Positions 50,612 through 63,690 of a DNA stretch of 64,000 bases are shown in pieces. How positions within the stretch are numbered: position 1 is the stretch's first letter; every line of letters starts with the position of its first letter. The position numbers were made by a program, and so were the translations under genes. The notes beneath the pieces are model-generated. The model saw only the letters and a program-made list of their open reading frames with translations. It ran no database searches and had not been told where the DNA came from. The stretch lies in assembly GCF_000422905.1 (NCBI RefSeq), contig NZ_AUGY01000011.1, forward strand, positions 98,133-162,132, given 5' to 3'. This stretch comes from Paenibacillus alginolyticus DSM 5050 = NBRC 15375 (GTDB lineage: Bacteria; Bacillota; Bacilli; Paenibacillales; NBRC-103111).

Positions 50612-52339
50612 ATGAATACAGCGATCCGCCGCATGCAATCCTTGTTTTTCTACCCAAAAAGAAACCTCCGCGCGAAGCTGTTTCTATTTTTTCTAATTGT
50701 TGCCATTATTCCACTTAACATTCTCGGTTACTTGTCTTACGCCAAATCGTCGCAAATCGTACAGGCACAAATCGGTCAGTACGGGCAGTCCGCCGTCAAT
50801 CAGCTGCAAGCACAGCTCGACACATACGCCAGCCAAATGCAAATGACCTCGCGCTATATTTATTCCTATTTGCTCGATCCGCTCAACAACACACTCCACG
50901 AAGAGGAGTCCAGCAGCTACGCGAGCTTTCTCGATCAAAAAAATTTCGAGCGGTTTCTCGATGCTCATAAGACGATGGAATCGACGGGCATATATCTCAT
51001 CACGCAGTCGGGCTATTATTACGGCTCTCCGCAAATTAATGTCGACCGGCTTCGTCAGTCAGACTGGTGGAAGGCGATACCTAGCGGGCTGCACGGCGAA
51101 TATTGGACGGGCTTCCACGCGCCGGATTATTATATCGCCCGTAATTTAAATTTGCCGGATCAGGTCATGGGATTCGTCTTTCCGCTAAGCAGTCAGTATG
51201 GGACATTTACAAACGGATTTATTTTCATCGAGGTTGATGCAACGAAAGTGCTCGATTCGTTTCGGATGCTGGAAGGGGAGCTGCATTCGTTCGTAACCAT
51301 CCGTGATGCGTCCGGACGAGCAATCTACGATACCCCGCAAGCGGCAATGTCCAAAGCCGATGATCTTGTCTGGATGAAAACGCTCGAATCGAATAAATGG
51401 ACGGTGGAAGTTCGAACGCCTTATGAGCAGGTGTACCGCTCCGTTAATGTCATTCAGCCGCTAACGGCGGCTGTTATAGCAGGAACACTTTTACTGGCTC
51501 TCATCGTATCTTTTCTATTTTCCTCGCAAATTACGAAGCGGATCAAGCGGCTCAAAAACAAAATGGAGCTCGTCGGCATCGGTAAGCTGCATTCGCGAAT
51601 CGATCTCGGATCCGAAGATGAGCTTGGACGGCTAGGTAATAGTTTCAACAGCATGGTCGAGCAAATTCAGACACTTATTCAAGAGGTAACGAAGAAAGAA
51701 CAGTTGAAGAAGGAAGCCGAGCTGCGAGCGTTTCATTACCAGATCAATCCCCACCTGCTTTTAAACACGCTGAACTCGATCCAATGGCAGGCCAAGCTCA
51801 AAGGGGACGATGAAATCAGACAAACGATTTATCATCTGACGAAGGTGCTGGAAGGCAGTCTCATTACGACTCAAGAGCTAGTCCCTCTGCATAAGGAGCT
51901 GCGTACGGTCGAGCATTATTTGAAAATACAAGAGGTGCGCTACGGAGGCGCGTTCGAATTTCAATCGAGCGTTGAGGAGGAACTGAACCATTATTTGATA
52001 CCGCGCATGACACTGCAGCCCTTGCTCGAAAACTGTTTTTTTCATGGATTTGAGGATGGGGAGGGTACGATCAAGTTAACGGTCGCCAAACATAAAGGCG
52101 AGCTGATGCTCGTCCTTGCCGATAATGGTGAAGGGATACCGGAACAACGACTGGCGACGCTGCTTGACGAACAGATGCCGAGGTCGGGTCGAGGAGGACT
52201 AGGCTGTTTCAACGTGGATCAGAAGTTTAAGCTGCATTTTGGCGAGCAATATGGGATGAAGATCGAATCGCAGGAAGGGAAAGGGACTACGATTACGATT
52301 CGTTGGCCAATGAAAGAAGAAATCAAGGAAACCCCATAA
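50612..52339 (+). CDS. YesM-type sensor histidine kinase (second system)
   Basis: A 575-residue kinase. It has TM1 (about 20-42, LFLFFLIVAIIPLNILGYLSYA), an extracellular sensor region, TM2 (about 285-310), HAMP, and a His_kinase domain whose box reads YQINPHLLLNTLNSIQWQAK, with Leu-Leu in place of the usual Phe-Leu-Tyr. The HATPase domain has LADNGEGIP and GGLGCFNV. The start is ATG 50612 after GAGGAG; an upstream open frame to 50507 has no site. Its likely partner is the response regulator at 55789, on the far side of the transporter genes, so the pair brackets the transporter. Confidence 0.88.
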   Translation: MNTAIRRMQSLFFYPKRNLRAKLFLFFLIVAIIPLNILGYLSYAKSSQIVQAQIGQYGQSAVNQLQAQLDTYASQMQMTSRYIYSYLLDPLNNTLHEEESSSYASFLDQKNFERFLDAHKTMESTGIYLITQSGYYYGSPQINVDRLRQSDWWKAIPSGLHGEYWTGFHAPDYYIARNLNLPDQVMGFVFPLSSQYGTFTNGFIFIEVDATKVLDSFRMLEGELHSFVTIRDASGRAIYDTPQAAMSKADDLVWMKTLESNKWTVEVRTPYEQVYRSVNVIQPLTAAVIAGTLLLALIVSFLFSSQITKRIKRLKNKMELVGIGKLHSRIDLGSEDELGRLGNSFNSMVEQIQTLIQEVTKKEQLKKEAELRAFHYQINPHLLLNTLNSIQWQAKLKGDDEIRQTIYHLTKVLEGSLITTQELVPLHKELRTVEHYLKIQEVRYGGAFEFQSSVEEELNHYLIPRMTLQPLLENCFFHGFEDGEGTIKLTVAKHKGELMLVLADNGEGIPEQRLATLLDEQMPRSGRGGLGCFNVDQKFKLHFGEQYGMKIESQEGKGTTITIRWPMKEEIKETP

Positions 52340-52370
52340 ATCACTTTCAAACAAAATGCCAGATGGGTCG

Positions 52371-52464
52371 GACAAAATGACACATGGCCCTGAAAAGTTC
52401 GAATAAGTTGGCACTACATTCCGAACAAACCGCCATTTTGAAACGCTTACAATCCTCGTATAAT
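52371..52464 (+). promoter_or_regulatory. Putative response-regulator sites and -10 box before the second transporter
   Basis: GACAAAATGACACAT (52371-52385) and CATTTTGA (52434-52441) precede TATAAT (52459-52464). Related words (GACATTTTGACACAT) stand before the GH2 gene at 57011. No consensus -35 box is seen, which fits activator control. Confidence 0.45.
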
Positions 52465-52503
52465 GAGAGCACAGGCAAGGGACATAAACAGGGGGAATGT
52501 AAA

Positions 52504-53826
52504 GTGAAGAGAAATAAACAACTCACGCTCGCAGCTCTTTGCACGGTGGTTGGGCTAACGACTGTGCTTTCCGGCTGTACCAGCTCGAAGCAGCAAGTTG
52601 AAGTAGGCGGTTCCGGTGAGAAGACGAAAGTTGTTGTCTGGATTTGGGAAGATGCCAAGAACGTGATCGATTTGAACATGCCTGCCTTCAAGCTTAAGTA
52701 CCCGAATATCGATGTCGATCTACATGTGCTGGCACAGGCGGACGTATATCAGAACTTCTTGATCGCAGCGAGCTCCGGCGACGCCGTTCCGGACGTTGTG
52801 AATTTGGAAACGCTGCGTTTGTCACAAATGGTGCAAACGGGCGGACTGCTCGATATCAGCAGCAAAGTAGCGCCGTATAAGGATAAAATGAACGCCTACA
52901 AGTGGGCGGATGCAACGAAAGACAATAAAGTTTACGCGATGCCGTGGGACAGCGGCCCGGTCGTCATGTTCTACAGGAGCGATATGTTCAAGATGGCGGG
53001 ACTGCCGTCCGATCCGAAGGAAGTTGCGTCGCAACTGCAGACGTGGGACGACTACATGCGGTTTGCCAAACAGCTGAAGGAAAAAACAGGCTATGCGATG
53101 ATGGCCGATTCCAAGACGAAGACTGACGCCACGTTCTTCGGGCAAATGCTCTGGCAGCACGGACTCTGGTATTTTGGACAAGACGGTTCGGTACAGCTCG
53201 ACAATCCGGAAGTCATCAAGATGGGGCAATATTTCGTCGATATGGTGAAACAAGGGTACGTGTATGAAGCGAAACCGTGGAGCGATGCTTGGTACAACTC
53301 GTTTAAGGAAAACAAATTCGCCACAGTTGTAGGCGCTTCTTGGTACGATGCTCTGCTTCCGACGCAGATCGATCCGGACGGCAAAGGCAATTGGTCGGTC
53401 GCTCCGATGCCGAAATGGTCGAAAGACGACAAATACGCAAGTGCCATCGACGGCGGCTCGAACTTAGCCATCAACAAAAACTCCAAGCACCCGGAAGAAG
53501 CCTGGAAGTTTATCGAATTTATGCTCGGGAGTTCGGACTCTCAGCTGAAAATGATGAAGGAAGGCGGACTGTTCCCTTCGCTTGAAACAACGTACAGCGA
53601 TCCTATTTTCCAGGAAAAAGTACCGTATTTCAACAATCAGCCGGTCCGTCAGCTTTATGTAGACGCGGTGAAAAAGGTAGCGCCGATCGTATACACCAAA
53701 GATTATCCACTAGCTAATGAAATGGTCATCAACGCCTTTGCTGAAATATTCCTCGACAACAAATCGGTGGAAAGTGTCTTTCAGAAAACGGCTACGCAGC
53801 TTAGGCAAAAAACAGGCCGTAAGTAA
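52504..53826 (+). CDS. CUT1 solute-binding lipoprotein (MsmE/UgpB type)
   Basis: A 440-residue binding lipoprotein with signal KRNKQLTLAALCTVVGLTTVLSGC (lipobox LSGC), then VVVWIWEDAKNVIDLNMPAFKLKYPNIDV, a family-1 sugar-binding domain with AMPWDSGPVVMFYRSD and SKHPEEAWKFIEFM. The start is GTG 52504, following AGGGGGAATG; the open frame extending to 52384 is not used because it lacks a site. It is of a different subfamily from the two YtcQ-like proteins in this window. Given the downstream GH2 gene, a beta-galactoside is a likely ligand. Confidence 0.88.
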   Translation: MKRNKQLTLAALCTVVGLTTVLSGCTSSKQQVEVGGSGEKTKVVVWIWEDAKNVIDLNMPAFKLKYPNIDVDLHVLAQADVYQNFLIAASSGDAVPDVVNLETLRLSQMVQTGGLLDISSKVAPYKDKMNAYKWADATKDNKVYAMPWDSGPVVMFYRSDMFKMAGLPSDPKEVASQLQTWDDYMRFAKQLKEKTGYAMMADSKTKTDATFFGQMLWQHGLWYFGQDGSVQLDNPEVIKMGQYFVDMVKQGYVYEAKPWSDAWYNSFKENKFATVVGASWYDALLPTQIDPDGKGNWSVAPMPKWSKDDKYASAIDGGSNLAINKNSKHPEEAWKFIEFMLGSSDSQLKMMKEGGLFPSLETTYSDPIFQEKVPYFNNQPVRQLYVDAVKKVAPIVYTKDYPLANEMVINAFAEIFLDNKSVESVFQKTATQLRQKTGRK

Positions 53827-53869
53827 TTCGGCGGCAGCATAGTATATCGCAAAAAAATGTATAAGCATC

Positions 53870-53926
53870 AGCCTTCGCTCCGTGAAAGACATCATGACAT
53901 ACGACAAATAAACGGAGATGAAGGCT
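53870..53926 (+). other. Intercistronic hairpin between binding-protein and permease genes
   Basis: AGCCTTC-G-CTCCGT (53870-53883) pairs with ACGGAG-AT-GAAGGCT (53912-53926) around a 28-base loop, with CTTTG after it. It may cause partial termination or protect the upstream mRNA, so that binding protein exceeds permease, a common arrangement. Confidence 0.6.
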
Positions 53927-54013
53927 CTTTGTTGTACAAAGATAAACGCTTTCAATTAAATGCTTGCGAAGTCAGTTTGGCTGCGTAACGCAAAACGCTT
54001 AGGAGGAGGCACG

Positions 54014-54898
54014 ATGCAAAGTCCGTATTGGAAATGGCAATTGAAAACCGCGCCATACGCGTTCGTCGCTCCGTTCGTGGTCAGTTTTTTGCTATTTACA
54101 CTATCGCCGTTTGTGTATTCGATTTACTTAAGCTTTACGAAATGGCACGGCCAAGCAGAGAAGGAGTTCGTCGGCTGGACGAATTATATCAACGTGCTGC
54201 AAAGCGGCGATTTTTGGTATTCCGTGTTCAACAGCGTGATCATTTTCATGCTTTACGTCCCGATCATGCTGCTGCTTGCGCTCGTTTTTGCCGTATGTCT
54301 CAGCAGCGGTTTGATGAAAGCAAAGGGTTTTTTTCGCACTGTCTTTTTCATTCCGAATATTACTTCGGTCGTCGCCATCTCGTTTGTCTTCCTGCTTATT
54401 TTCAACACGAACAATGGTGTGCTTAACCAACTGCTGCTATCGGCTGGACTGATCGATTCACCGATTCCATTTCTGGAGACACCGGGGTGGGCTCGGATTT
54501 CAGTCGCTTTGCTCGTCATTTATCGTTGGACGGGGTACAACATGATTCTACTGCTTGGCGGCTTGCAAAATATCCCGAAATCACTCTATGAGTCGGCGAA
54601 GGTGGATGGAGCGAACGCGCTGCAATCGTTCATCTACTTGACAGTGCCGATGATGAGAAAGCTGCTCGCCTTCTGTACCGTTCTTTCAACACTTGGGACG
54701 TTCTCGCTGTTTACGGAGCCGTTCATCTTAACGAACGGAGGACCGGCCAAAGCGACAACAACACCCGTCGTGTTGATTTACAAGGAAAGCTTCCAAAATT
54801 TGAATTTTGGATACGCATCAACATTAGCGATGTTTTTCTTTATTCTAATGTTGATTATTTCGGTGGTTCAGCTGCGGCTGTTCCGCGATAACGATTAA
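54014..54898 (+). CDS. ABC sugar transporter permease, UgpA/MsmF type
   Basis: A 294-residue CUT1 permease with six membrane segments (first LKTAPYAFVAPFVVSFLLFTLSPFVYSIYLSF), the segment FKGVFF-like RTVFFIPNITSVVA, and EAA-loop KSLYESAKVDGANALQSFIYLTVPMM. The start is ATG 54014 with AGGAGG; the open frame from 53960 has no site. It works with the 54917 permease and the 52504 binding protein. Confidence 0.9.
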   Translation: MQSPYWKWQLKTAPYAFVAPFVVSFLLFTLSPFVYSIYLSFTKWHGQAEKEFVGWTNYINVLQSGDFWYSVFNSVIIFMLYVPIMLLLALVFAVCLSSGLMKAKGFFRTVFFIPNITSVVAISFVFLLIFNTNNGVLNQLLLSAGLIDSPIPFLETPGWARISVALLVIYRWTGYNMILLLGGLQNIPKSLYESAKVDGANALQSFIYLTVPMMRKLLAFCTVLSTLGTFSLFTEPFILTNGGPAKATTTPVVLIYKESFQNLNFGYASTLAMFFFILMLIISVVQLRLFRDND

Positions 54899-54916
54899 GA
54901 GGGGAGGGTGCATGAC

Positions 54917-55744
54917 ATGAACAAAAGGCAAACGGCCCTCTCTGGCCTCTTGTTTGTGCTGTTTCTAGCGATAGCGGCTTTGTTTCTATTTCCGTTTGTA
55001 TGGATGCTCAGCTCGTCACTCAAGGCGAGGAGCGATATTTTCGTTACACCTCCGGTGTGGATTCCTAGTGTTCTGCATTGGGAAAACTACACGCAACTTT
55101 TTACGGAAAAACATTTCGGAAATGTCATCCTGAACAGCTTGTTTACGGCGATGACGGGAACGGCGGGCGCGCTCTTGTTTTGCTCGCTGGCGGGATTCGC
55201 ATTTGCCAAATATAAGTTTCACGGCAAGGGTCTGCTGTTCGGCCTGGTGCTAGCTTCGCTGATGGTGCCGATGGAGTCGGCGATGATTCCCCTGTTTATG
55301 ATTTACCGTAAGCTGGGACTAATCGACAGCCTTTGGGGCGTTCTTTTGCCCAGACTGACGAGTGCATTCGGTATTTTTTACATGCGGCAGTACTGTGCTT
55401 CTATCGAAAACGAGCTGTTGGAAGCAGGCAGGATCGACGGTTGCTCCGAGGTGCGGATGTACTTCCGCCTCATCGTTCCGATCCTTATACCTGCGTTCGC
55501 ATCGCTTGGCATCATTTTTTTCGTGGAAGAATGGAACAATTTTCTGTGGCCGACGGTTTTACTGCGCTGGCCTGAGCATTTGACGATCGCCGTTGCGATC
55601 CGCTCTTTGGAGGCGGGTGTACGCACCCCGTACAACCTGATCATGGCAGGCTCGGTCATCAGCATCTTGCCGATGCTTGCGATTATATTCATTTTCCAGA
55701 AGCAGCTTATCTCAGGACTTATGGACGGCTCCGTGAAAGGTTAA
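54917..55744 (+). CDS. ABC sugar transporter permease, UgpE/AraQ type
   Basis: A 275-residue CUT1 permease with six membrane segments (first LSGLLFVLFLAIAALFLFPFVWMLSSSLK), FVTPPVWIPS, and EAA-loop NELLEAGRIDGCSEVRMYFRLIVPILIP. It ends FQKQLISGLMDGSVKG. ATG 54917 lies eight bases after GGGGAGGG. It is the last transporter gene before the response-regulator gene (44-base gap). Confidence 0.9.
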   Translation: MNKRQTALSGLLFVLFLAIAALFLFPFVWMLSSSLKARSDIFVTPPVWIPSVLHWENYTQLFTEKHFGNVILNSLFTAMTGTAGALLFCSLAGFAFAKYKFHGKGLLFGLVLASLMVPMESAMIPLFMIYRKLGLIDSLWGVLLPRLTSAFGIFYMRQYCASIENELLEAGRIDGCSEVRMYFRLIVPILIPAFASLGIIFFVEEWNNFLWPTVLLRWPEHLTIAVAIRSLEAGVRTPYNLIMAGSVISILPMLAIIFIFQKQLISGLMDGSVKG

Positions 55745-55788
55745 AATAGTGGTAGCAATCCGTTTGGACTGTATAGGAGGCGACACTA

Positions 55789-56985
55789 TTGGCAGATAAA
55801 TCGATCAAGGTGCTTATTGTAGACGACGAACTTATTGTTCGCAAGGGGCTTCGCGCAACAATCCCTTGGGAACGTTTCGATATGGAAGTGGTGGCGGATG
55901 CAGCTAACGGCCTGAAAGGTTGGGAGGCGTTCGTGGCGTATAAGCCAGATGTCGTGATTACGGATATCGTGATGCCCAAGCTGAATGGGTTGGAGCTGGC
56001 ATTGAAGGTGAAGGAGGTCGCTCCTGAGACAAGTGTGCTGCTGCTCAGTTGCCACGAGGACTTTGCTTATGCGAAACAGGGACTCAAGCTCGGCGCATCT
56101 GGTTATGTGCTGAAGACAGACATGGACGAAGAGGAAATGGAGTCATACCTGAGACAGTTTCAGGAGCTTTTTCACAAGAGGCAGCGACAGCAGGGTGAAC
56201 AGTCCGAAGATGCCGCCTTGGATGCGAAGGACCAGATCGCCTATATTGGTGCGTGGCTTGGCGGTTTTTATTCTGCCGAGGAGATGGAGAAGCAGCTGCG
56301 AAAGTGGCTTGATGGCGACTGGGCCTGGATGAAAACAGGCTGCGTGGTTTATGGGGTTGTCGGCGAATTAGAACGGATGCAGGACAATGAATGGGAACCA
56401 GCGCCGGGACAAAGGCACATCCGCATCCCATGCGGCTCGGAAAAGCAGTTGTTCGTTTGCAAGGAAGATACGCACGGTGCACTAGAACTGAAATGGAAGG
56501 AAGCGAAAAGTCGGATCGGATCACTTAGCTGGACGCGAAGTGGTCCGGTTACCGATTCGCACAGTTGGATGAAGGCTGTAAGCGAGACGTATGCGGATAT
56601 GCAGTCAAATTCGCTGTACGATCAAGCGGCAGGGAGCTGGCCCGAGCCGATCGCCAAGGCGGTACAGCTTCTTACGTCCGGGGAATCCGTAACCTGGTCG
56701 GTTGCTGAGCTGGCATACCGGGTTGGGCTTAGTCGGAGTCATTTTAGCACGCTGTTCAAAAAGTCGGTAGGTGAAAATTTCATCGACTTTCAAGCCAAAT
56801 ACAAGCTGCAGAAGGCAGATGAGCTGTTACTTAACACCGGGCTTACGGTGAACGATATTTCCGATCAGCTCGGAATGATCGACGCAAATTATTTTAGCAA
56901 ATGGTTCAAACGGTGTACAGGTATGACGCCGAGCCAATACCGAGCGAACAAAAAGACGAATTTGACAGGACAAAAAGGCACCTAA
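55789..56985 (+). CDS. YesN-type response regulator with AraC HTH (second system)
   Basis: A 398-residue response regulator, shorter than the 43373 protein. It has a receiver domain (1-125) with the phosphoacceptor D59 in VVITDIVMPKLNG and K in VLKTDMDEEE, a short variable middle, and a C-terminal AraC HTH (VAELAYRVGLSRSHFSTLFKKSV and VNDISDQLGMIDANYFSKWFKRCTGMTPSQYR). TTG 55789 follows AGGAGG. It is the likely partner of the 50612 kinase and the likely activator of the transporter and GH2 promoters, which share GACA-type sites. Confidence 0.88.
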   Translation: MADKSIKVLIVDDELIVRKGLRATIPWERFDMEVVADAANGLKGWEAFVAYKPDVVITDIVMPKLNGLELALKVKEVAPETSVLLLSCHEDFAYAKQGLKLGASGYVLKTDMDEEEMESYLRQFQELFHKRQRQQGEQSEDAALDAKDQIAYIGAWLGGFYSAEEMEKQLRKWLDGDWAWMKTGCVVYGVVGELERMQDNEWEPAPGQRHIRIPCGSEKQLFVCKEDTHGALELKWKEAKSRIGSLSWTRSGPVTDSHSWMKAVSETYADMQSNSLYDQAAGSWPEPIAKAVQLLTSGESVTWSVAELAYRVGLSRSHFSTLFKKSVGENFIDFQAKYKLQKADELLLNTGLTVNDISDQLGMIDANYFSKWFKRCTGMTPSQYRANKKTNLTGQKGT

Positions 56986-57010
56986 AGGGCGAGACCAAGT
57001 TCTTGTGAAC

Positions 57011-57073
57011 GACATTTTGACACATAAATGGCGTTAGAATTCCGTTCTTTTACTTGCTGATTCCCTTTATACT
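57011..57073 (+). promoter_or_regulatory. Putative response-regulator site and -10 box before the GH2 gene
   Basis: GACATTTTGACACAT (57011-57025) stands 57 bases before TATACT (57068-57073). It matches GACAAAATGACACAT at 52371, 12 of 15 bases. GTTC-TTGT-GAAC lies directly upstream (56999-57010). Confidence 0.45.
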
Positions 57074-57115
57074 AACAGCAAATCTAAGCGCAACATAGAT
57101 AGAATACCATCATGA

Positions 57116-61065
<3,950 letters not shown>

Positions 61066-61092
61066 TACAAACTCAAAAGGAGGCAGCTATAG

Positions 61093-62514
61093 ATGAGTAC
61101 GAACGATAGAAAGCAAGTACATCCTTATATTCCTAACACAGTACCTGACGTGCAGCGGCAAATGTTGGATGAAATAGGTGTACAACGTATCGAAGATTTA
61201 TACGATATCATACCAGATTCGCTGAAATTGAACCGAATGATGGACCTGCCCCCGGCTCTAGGGGAATATGAGCTGCAGCGCTACGTGGAAGGATTATTGG
61301 CTAAAAATAAAAGTGTCAAAGATGTCGTCAGCTTTCTTGGCGCTGGCTGCTGGCCGCATTTTATCCCAGCGGTTTGCAATGAGATCAATCAGCGTTCCGA
61401 ATTCGTGACGGCCTATGCGGGTGAACCGTACGAAGATCATGGCCGTTTTCAGGCGCTGTTTGAATACCAAAGCTTAGTTGCGGAGCTAGTTGATATGGAC
61501 GTCGTTAACGTTCCAACGTTTGACTGGCCGCAAGCGGCTTCGACTTCCTTGCGGATGGCTGGTCGAATTACGGGCAGGAAGCACGTTTTGATGCCGCGTA
61601 ATATGGATGCTGAGAAGCTGATGGTGATTGCGAATTACATTCATCCTGATTTGTCCTACAGCTTCGTAGATTACGTCGGCGAGACAAGCGAGCTGGATTT
61701 GGCCGATCTGCAAAGCAAACTGAACGAAGACGTAGCAGCTGTATACTTTGAAAATCCAACCTTCTTTGGCGTTATTGAGTCACAAGGGCAGCAGATTGCA
61801 GACCTGGCGCATAGCGTAGGCGCGCTGTGTGTCGTCGGTGTTGACCCCAGCTCGCTCGGCGTGCTAAAGCCGCCAAGTGGGTACGGCGCGGACATCGTCT
61901 GTGGGGAATTGCAGCCGCTCGGTATGCATATGAACTATGGCGGCGGTCAAGCCGGGTTTATCGCGACACGTGATGAAGAAAAATTCGTTATGGAATATCC
62001 CTCCCGCTTGTTCGGGATAGCTCCGACGATCGTTGAAGGTGAATACGGCTTCGGGGACGTAGCTTACGACCGTACTTCTTTTGCCTTGCGCGAAAAAGGA
62101 AAAGAATCGGTTGGTACGCAAACCGCGTTGTGGGGCATTACCGCAGGCGTCTATCTGGCGCTGCTCGGACCTCACGGCATGCAGGAGCTTGGCCAGACGA
62201 TTATGCAAAAGTCGCAGTACGCGGCAAAGCTGCTCTCGGAGATCGAAGGAGTTGCGGGGCGTTTTGGGTCACCGTTCTTTAAAGAATTCGTCGTTGATTT
62301 TACGGAAACGGGCAAGAAGGTTGAAGATATTCATCGCGCTCTGCTAGCACTAGGCATACAAGGCGGCAAAGACTTGTCGGGCGATTTTCCCGCGCTTGGC
62401 CAGTGCGCCCTTTACTGTGTGACCGAGGTGCACACGCAAGAAGAGATTGAACAGTTAGTTAGCGCGATTTCTGCTTGTGTAGCATGTCCGGTTGAAGGAG
62501 TGATGTCCGTATGA
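61093..62514 (+). CDS. GcvPA-like PLP-enzyme subunit (divergent glycine dehydrogenase subunit 1 homologue)
   Basis: A 473-residue homologue of GcvPA, subunit 1 of the split glycine decarboxylase P-protein. It keeps the family outline: HPYIPNTVPDVQRQMLDEIGVQRIEDLYDIIP, FLGAG...FIPAVCNEINQRSEFVTAY, FEYQSLVAELVDMDVVN and GVDPSSLGVLKPPSGYGADIVCGELQPLGMHMNYGGG. Two usual active-site segments are changed: the Y-P-E-I-S-Q-G region reads GEPYEDHG, and the YDGGTA region reads FDWPQAASTS. AAAGGAGG precedes ATG 61093. It overlaps gcvPB-like by four bases. No GcvT or GcvH gene is nearby. A function other than glycine cleavage is suggested by context and by these changes. Confidence 0.8.
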   Translation: MSTNDRKQVHPYIPNTVPDVQRQMLDEIGVQRIEDLYDIIPDSLKLNRMMDLPPALGEYELQRYVEGLLAKNKSVKDVVSFLGAGCWPHFIPAVCNEINQRSEFVTAYAGEPYEDHGRFQALFEYQSLVAELVDMDVVNVPTFDWPQAASTSLRMAGRITGRKHVLMPRNMDAEKLMVIANYIHPDLSYSFVDYVGETSELDLADLQSKLNEDVAAVYFENPTFFGVIESQGQQIADLAHSVGALCVVGVDPSSLGVLKPPSGYGADIVCGELQPLGMHMNYGGGQAGFIATRDEEKFVMEYPSRLFGIAPTIVEGEYGFGDVAYDRTSFALREKGKESVGTQTALWGITAGVYLALLGPHGMQELGQTIMQKSQYAAKLLSEIEGVAGRFGSPFFKEFVVDFTETGKKVEDIHRALLALGIQGGKDLSGDFPALGQCALYCVTEVHTQEEIEQLVSAISACVACPVEGVMSV

Positions 62515-63686
62515 AACGTATACGCAGAGAAAGTAAGGTAAGAAACTTTCATCAGGCTAAATGGGATGAACCTGTTATTTTCGAGCTCCATAAAGAAGGC
62601 GAGCGCGGGGTACAAGTGCCGCAAATCGAAGCGGCGATTGCCTCGGCGGTAGGTGACGGAGTCTCGTCTATCCCTGCGTCGATGCGCAGGACGGAGCTGC
62701 CGAAGCTGCCGGAAATCGGTCAAGCGAAGGTGCTTCGCCACTATTTGCGGCTTTCGCAGGAAACGATGGGCTCCGACTTTAACGTGGAAATCGGGCAGGG
62801 CACATGCACGATGAAATACATCCCGCGCATCAACGAGATGATGATCCGCACGCCGAAGCTGGCGGAGCTGCATCCGCTGCAGGATGTTAGTAACGTTCAG
62901 GGTATTCTGGAAGTGTTCTACAAGTTGGATCTCGCCATGCGCGAAATTTCCGGCATGGACAAATTCTCATTCCAGCCGAGCAGCGGCACGCAGGCGCTGC
63001 TAGCGATGGCTTCCATCGTCCGCAATTATCACGAGTCTCGTGGTGAAGGAGATCAGCGTGACGAAATCATTACAACGATCTTCTCTCACCCGTCGCAGGC
63101 GGCAACCGCTGCGGTGAAAGGTTACAAAATCATCACGCTTTACCCTGACGCGGACGGCTTCCCAGATATCGAGGCGCTCAAGAAGGTCGTTTCTGATCGA
63201 ACGGCGGGCTTTGTCGTTGCCAATCCGGAGGACACCGGTATTTTCAATCCGAGAATCAGAGAGTTTACGGATATCGCTCATGCCGCAGGTGGTATTTGCT
63301 ATTACGACCAAGCGAATGCGAACGGGCTGCTCGGCGTGACACGGGCGAAGGAAGCGGGTTTCGACATGTGCTTCTTTAACCTGCACAAAACGTTTGCGGC
63401 ACCGCATATGTGCGGAGGTCCAGCGACGGGAGCGCTTGGCGTCGTGAGCGAGTTGATTCCTTTTATGCCAGGTCCTGTTGTGGAGAAGGAGGACGGCGCG
63501 TATGTGCTGAACCGGACGGGCGACAACAGCATCGGCAAAGTGCGTATTTTTCATGGCGTCTCACAGACTGTGCTAAGAGCCTATGCATGGATTCGCGCTC
63601 TCGGAGCGGAAGGCTTGCTGAACGTGGCGCAGACGGCTGTCCTCAATAACAACTATTTGTGGCTCAACCTCAAAATCAGTGCTTGA
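62511..63686 (+). pseudogene. GcvPB-like PLP-enzyme subunit, C-terminus cut by an insertion sequence
   Basis: A GcvPB homologue of 391 visible residues; complete proteins have about 480-500. It has IGQGTCTMKYIPRINEMM, FSFQPSSGTQALLAMASIVR, ATAAVKGYKI and the PLP-lysine segment FNLHKTFAAPHMCGGPATGALGV. In glycine decarboxylases the stretch after NLHKTF is typically PHGGGGPG; here two glycines are replaced by Met-Cys and the following residues differ. The protein text loses similarity after LNNNYLWLNL and stops within a few codons. A transposase on the opposite strand begins right after, so insertion removed about 100 C-terminal residues. It is probably non-functional in this strain. Confidence 0.8.
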
Positions 63687-63690
63687 ATAT

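Noticed and set aside
52415..52435. Sigma-54-like TTGGCACTACATTC before the second transporter
   Set aside because: There is no GC at the -12 position.
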